A model generated the notes under the pieces. That model was not told the DNA's origin. It ran no database searches and was given only the letters and a program-made list of their open reading frames with translations. A program made the position numbers and the translations under genes. A stretch of DNA of 64,000 bases from G965267185 sp965267185. GTDB lineage: Bacteria > Pseudomonadota > Alphaproteobacteria > UBA6615. The stretch spans positions 3,410,001 through 3,474,000 of the forward strand of contig OZ253937.1 of NCBI GenBank assembly GCA_965267185.1, given 5' to 3'. Within the stretch, counting starts at the first letter, position 1. Each line of letters opens with the position of its first letter. Positions 62,761-64,000 of this stretch are shown here, piece by piece.

Positions 62761-64000
62761 ATGGCAGCTGTTGCAGACGTTAATACCATTTTGGCGGATA
62801 GCGTCGATCCCCCAATGACCGGTATTGCGGGAACGTTCGGGTCCTGGCCCGGCGCTGTAATTGAAGCTAAACGCGATGGTACCGTCACACAGGCAAATAC
62901 GCTTGGCCGCGAGCTGGCGTCGTTGTCGCTGGCAGGTGAGGGCTCTGCCCTGCTGGGACTAATCTCGCTGGCGTTTGAGGCGGGCGGCAGCGTTTCCGAC
63001 CGGATCGAGGTCGTGAAAGACGGCAAGACGAGCCACTACGAATGCGTTCTCATACCGGTCGACGCGGAGCGTGCGCTCATTCTGGCACGCGACGAAACGT
63101 ACAATTTGAACATCCGTCAGGCGCTATTCGAGTCCCGTCAGCGGTATCGTGACCTTGTCGTCATTTCGAGCGATTTTGCCTGGGAAACCGATGCCGACGG
63201 TGTCTTTGTATTTGTCTCGCCCCATGGCGCCATGGGTTATTCCGCGGAAGATCTGGTCGGCCATCGTCCCATCGAGTTCGTCATCGACACCGAAGTCGAT
63301 ATGTCCGAACTGCCTTTCTCCACGCGCACACCGATGACCAGCGCGCAAATTTGGATGCGCGACAACGCCGGCGAAGCGGCTTGTCTAGACGCCTCCGCGG
63401 TGCCCGTTGTCGACCACGAGGGTAAGTGGCGCGGGGCGCGCGGATTGTGCCGCGATGTGACCGAAGAGCGTCTGCGCGACAGCGCTTTGGCGCAAGCGAA
63501 GGTGCGTGAGCAAGTCGTTGCCTATATCGTCAATCAGATACGCGAACAGGCGCAGCCGGTCGCGATGTTGGAAGCCGCCGTGGCCATGCTGGGCCGCGCC
63601 CAATCGGCGGCGGCGGCAGTCTACAGCCGTGCGGCAAACGGCGACTACGAACTCGCTGCGACTCACGATGATTGGCCCGCCGGTCTGGATATCGCTTCGA
63701 TATTGCCGGAATCGGGTAGTCTCACGGCACCGTTCCGTAGCTCGGCCGCTGGTCACCGTACCTTGGCATCGGTCACCCACTACCGCGGTGTTCCGAATGG
63801 CGCCGTTGTATTGGCGCGGCTCGATAGCAAGAAACCGTGGAGCGGCGACGACGAGGCGATGCTCGACGCGGTTACCGCGCAGCTGGCAATCGCGCTTCGT
63901 CAGATCGCCGATCAGCGCGAACTCGAACGGCTGTCGAGCACCGATGGTTTGACCGGATTGATGAACCGCCGCGCCTTCCAGGAATCGCTTGATGCAGCGA
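62761..64000 (+). CDS. PAS-GAF-GGDEF sensor protein, cut by the right edge
   Basis: At least 413 residues are visible. Residues 1-115 are a PAS-like region. A PAS domain covers about 120-240 (RYRDLVVISSDFAWETDADG, GYSAEDLVGHRP, RGLCRDVTEER). A GAF-like domain follows at about 255-385, then the start of a GGDEF domain, LSSTDGLTGLMNRRAF. The GGDEF signature itself lies beyond the edge, so whether it is an active diguanylate cyclase, or has an EAL domain behind it, cannot be judged. If active, it would make c-di-GMP. Confidence 0.85.
   Translation, partial: MAAVADVNTILADSVDPPMTGIAGTFGSWPGAVIEAKRDGTVTQANTLGRELASLSLAGEGSALLGLISLAFEAGGSVSDRIEVVKDGKTSHYECVLIPVDAERALILARDETYNLNIRQALFESRQRYRDLVVISSDFAWETDADGVFVFVSPHGAMGYSAEDLVGHRPIEFVIDTEVDMSELPFSTRTPMTSAQIWMRDNAGEAACLDASAVPVVDHEGKWRGARGLCRDVTEERLRDSALAQAKVREQVVAYIVNQIREQAQPVAMLEAAVAMLGRAQSAAAAVYSRAANGDYELAATHDDWPAGLDIASILPESGSLTAPFRSSAAGHRTLASVTHYRGVPNGAVVLARLDSKKPWSGDDEAMLDAVTAQLAIALRQIADQRELERLSSTDGLTGLMNRRAFQESLDAA

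Noticed and set aside
1..64000. CRISPR array, insertion sequence, tRNA or phage remnant
   Set aside because: No regular direct repeats, transposase or integrase genes, tRNA-like cloverleaf sequences or att-like duplications were recognised by reading; a tRNAscan or ISfinder run was not possible.

Overview
The window looks like chromosome of a GC-rich alphaproteobacterium, most likely Rhodospirillales-like. The support is gene content and order: ffs-dnaX-ybaB-recR, def-fmt-truA, dapD-dapE, a membrane-anchored cytochrome c divergent from kdsB-pheA, yejABEF and a TRAP transporter. I saw no insertion sequence, CRISPR array, rRNA or tRNA. Taxonomy is inferred from gene content only.

Left part (1-23.5 kb), the cell-surface region. 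It opens with the tail of an unidentified gene and a bidirectional terminator. Next come a TolC-family outer-membrane channel of the adhesin-export type, a CpaA-like prepilin peptidase and a LapG-like periplasmic cysteine protease; an AT-rich spacer separates the last two. A polysaccharide locus follows (about 3.5-21.4 kb): an FAD oxidoreductase, two multi-spanning membrane proteins, a fused ABC flippase, a GT-B-like glycosyltransferase, a sulfotransferase, a roughly 1000-residue GT2/GT-B/methyltransferase fusion, rmlC-rmlB-rmlA without rmlD, a GT2 enzyme and a WcaJ-type initiating sugar-phosphate transferase. Together they could build, modify and flip a sulfated and possibly methylated, deoxysugar-containing glycan on a polyprenyl carrier. 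A FecR-domain protein, an OmpA-domain lipoprotein and a 43-residue lipoprotein close this part.

Middle (23.5-31.1 kb), a catabolic island. A TRAP transporter (dctPQM) is divergent from a CitE-type lyase, a MaoC hydratase, an acyl-CoA dehydrogenase, a class III CoA-transferase and a HutC-type GntR regulator. The gene set resembles itaconate and other C5-dicarboxylate degradation loci. Two overlapping dyads and a sigma70-like promoter sit in the divergent gap, which makes a coherent regulatory unit.

31.1-49.6 kb holds mixed metabolism and transport: a Ure2/YfcG-like GST, a lipocalin-like protein, a VTT-domain membrane protein, an M17 aminopeptidase, an LLM flavin oxidoreductase with a strong terminator, yejABEF with a hydroxyacid dehydrogenase as last gene, an ACT-domain GcvR-like protein, a HisN-like phosphatase, cytochrome c, kdsB, pheA, a VOC protein, a cation/proton antiporter and nudC.

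Right part (49.7-64 kb), housekeeping. The SRP RNA and dnaX-ybaB-recR come first, then a DUF4139 protein, RmuC, def-fmt-truA followed by a Bcr/CflA-type exporter, and a leftward pyrimidine nucleotidase-dapD-dapE-membrane protein string. The last gene is a PAS/GAF/GGDEF sensor cut by the window edge. An unusual point here is a DnaX whose zinc module has lost two of four cysteines.
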